From assembly GCA_027487815.1 (NCBI GenBank), contig JAIYCW010000017.1:186001-250000 (forward strand): 64,000 nucleotides of DNA, in the 5' to 3' direction. The translations under genes were made by a program, and so were the position numbers. Below are positions 63,322 to 64,000 of the stretch, piece by piece. Within the stretch, counting starts at the first letter, position 1, and the number at the start of each line of letters is the position of its first letter. Under the pieces are notes generated by a model, which saw only the letters and a program-made list of their open reading frames with translations, did not search any database and was not told the origin of the DNA. The DNA is from Burkholderiales bacterium (GTDB lineage Bacteria > Pseudomonadota > Gammaproteobacteria > Burkholderiales > Burkholderiaceae_E).

Positions 63322-64000
63322 TCAAAGCTTGCTGATTTCGGCGCGATACTCTTTCAACACGGCTTCGGGATTACCAAGGCCCTTGGCTTTGGCGTCGGTA
63401 GCCCACTTTTGCTCCAGGCCAGCAGTTTTTGCCTTCACTTCCTCAACAAACGCTTTGGAGGCAGGCGTTACTTGTACGTTGTTGGCCTGCATGAAGGCTG
63501 CGCCGCGCCGATCCACCTGGTCCCAACCGCGCCCAAACAAGCGCGCTCCAGCCTCGCCGCTGAGCTTGCTGATGATGTCCTGATCCGCTTTGCTGATTTT
63601 GTTCCAGGTGGCTTCATTCATCACGAATGCAAAGCTGGTGTTGTAGAGGCCGCCAGGAAATGTGGTGCGATGCTTGACCAGCTTTTCAAGCTTGAAAGAC
63701 TCCACTGATTCGGCAGGGAAAAACACCCCATCCATCACACCGGACGAGAGCAGCTCATAGGACTCAGGCGCAGGCTTCAGAGTGACATTGGCACCAATGG
63801 CTTTGCCCATTTCATTGACCATGCCGCCGCCCACACGAAACTTCAGACCTTGCATGTCAGCCAGAGAATTCACCTGGCGCTTGGTATTGATGATCATGCC
63901 AGGGCCATGGGTGAACACGGCGAGCACTTTGAGCCCTTTGTGTTCATTGAGTTTGGCCAGATGCTTGTCAAACACGCGCTGATAGGCCACCGAGGTTGCC
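63322..64000 (-). CDS. TRAP transporter solute receptor DctP, 5' part cut by window edge
   Basis: C-terminal two thirds of a DctP receptor; the frame is open to base 64000 and the signal peptide lies outside. Family marks: RQVNSLADMQGLKFRVGGGM (Arg-containing ligand loop), APESYELLSSGVMDGVFFP and the closing helix VEEVKAKTAGLEQKWATDAK. It is the receptor of the DctQ/DctM pair downstream. Which carboxylate or sugar acid it binds is not readable. Confidence 0.92.
   Translation of the reverse strand, partial: ATSVAYQRVFDKHLAKLNEHKGLKVLAVFTHGPGMIINTKRQVNSLADMQGLKFRVGGGMVNEMGKAIGANVTLKPAPESYELLSSGVMDGVFFPAESVESFKLEKLVKHRTTFPGGLYNTSFAFVMNEATWNKISKADQDIISKLSGEAGARLFGRGWDQVDRRGAAFMQANNVQVTPASKAFVEEVKAKTAGLEQKWATDAKAKGLGNPEAVLKEYRAEISKL

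Overview
The window looks like a chromosomal segment of a GC-rich betaproteobacterium, most probably of the order Burkholderiales. Three things point there: the housekeeping block glmM-folP-ftsH-rlmE / yhbY / greA-carB-carA, a Bug-type tripartite tricarboxylate receptor, and TRAP transporters together with a complete System I cytochrome c maturation operon. This assignment comes from remembered gene order and protein character, not from a database search. No insertion sequence, integrase, CRISPR array or rRNA gene is visible.

1-9.8 kb (all minus strand) is a signalling region. A chemotaxis-like operon runs CheZ-like protein, CheY, CheA, CheW, then a methyl-accepting protein with almost no periplasmic part that runs off the left edge. 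Directly upstream lie a REC-GGDEF-EAL protein and a HisKA_2 kinase / ANTAR response-regulator pair. A tRNA cluster (Pro-TGG, Arg-TCT, His-GTG) follows at 9.8-10.1 kb.

10.2-24.6 kb is the housekeeping core: glmM, folP, ftsH, rlmE, yhbY, greA, carB, carA, a copper chaperone, an alpha/beta hydrolase broken by one in-frame stop codon, recG and ridA. 24.7-30.4 kb is one very long gene for a double-length UvrA with four ABC ATPase modules. 30.4-36.2 kb holds a DMT exporter, a carotenoid oxygenase-family enzyme, a histidine phosphatase, a Fic protein behind AT-rich DNA, and argE. 36.2-43.1 kb is a tightly overlapping ccm operon in the order I-A-B-C-D-E-F-G-H, whose CcmH has no visible signal peptide.

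43.2-57.4 kb is accessory metabolism. One module has a GntR/FCD regulator with a perfect palindromic operator, a MetE-core methyltransferase, a Bug receptor and an orphan TRAP receptor. The second is a compact eight-gene operon: Fe/2-oxoglutarate oxygenase, NitT/TauT-type ABC importer, enolase-superfamily enzyme, Gfo/Idh/MocA oxidoreductase, DUF993 protein and TIM-barrel isomerase. A second MetE-core enzyme is divergent from it. A 24-bp near-identical direct repeat marks both ends of that divergent promoter. I read this second module as an uptake and breakdown pathway for an unidentified, possibly methylated, small molecule; it is the best candidate for an undescribed system here.

57.4-64 kb contains a gpx-MFS-TetR gene string, a PEP-CTERM-like surface protein behind a sigma-54-type promoter, an arylformamidase-like hydrolase, and a TRAP transporter (DctM, DctQ, and a DctP cut by the right edge) with a terminator-like hairpin between dctP and dctQ.
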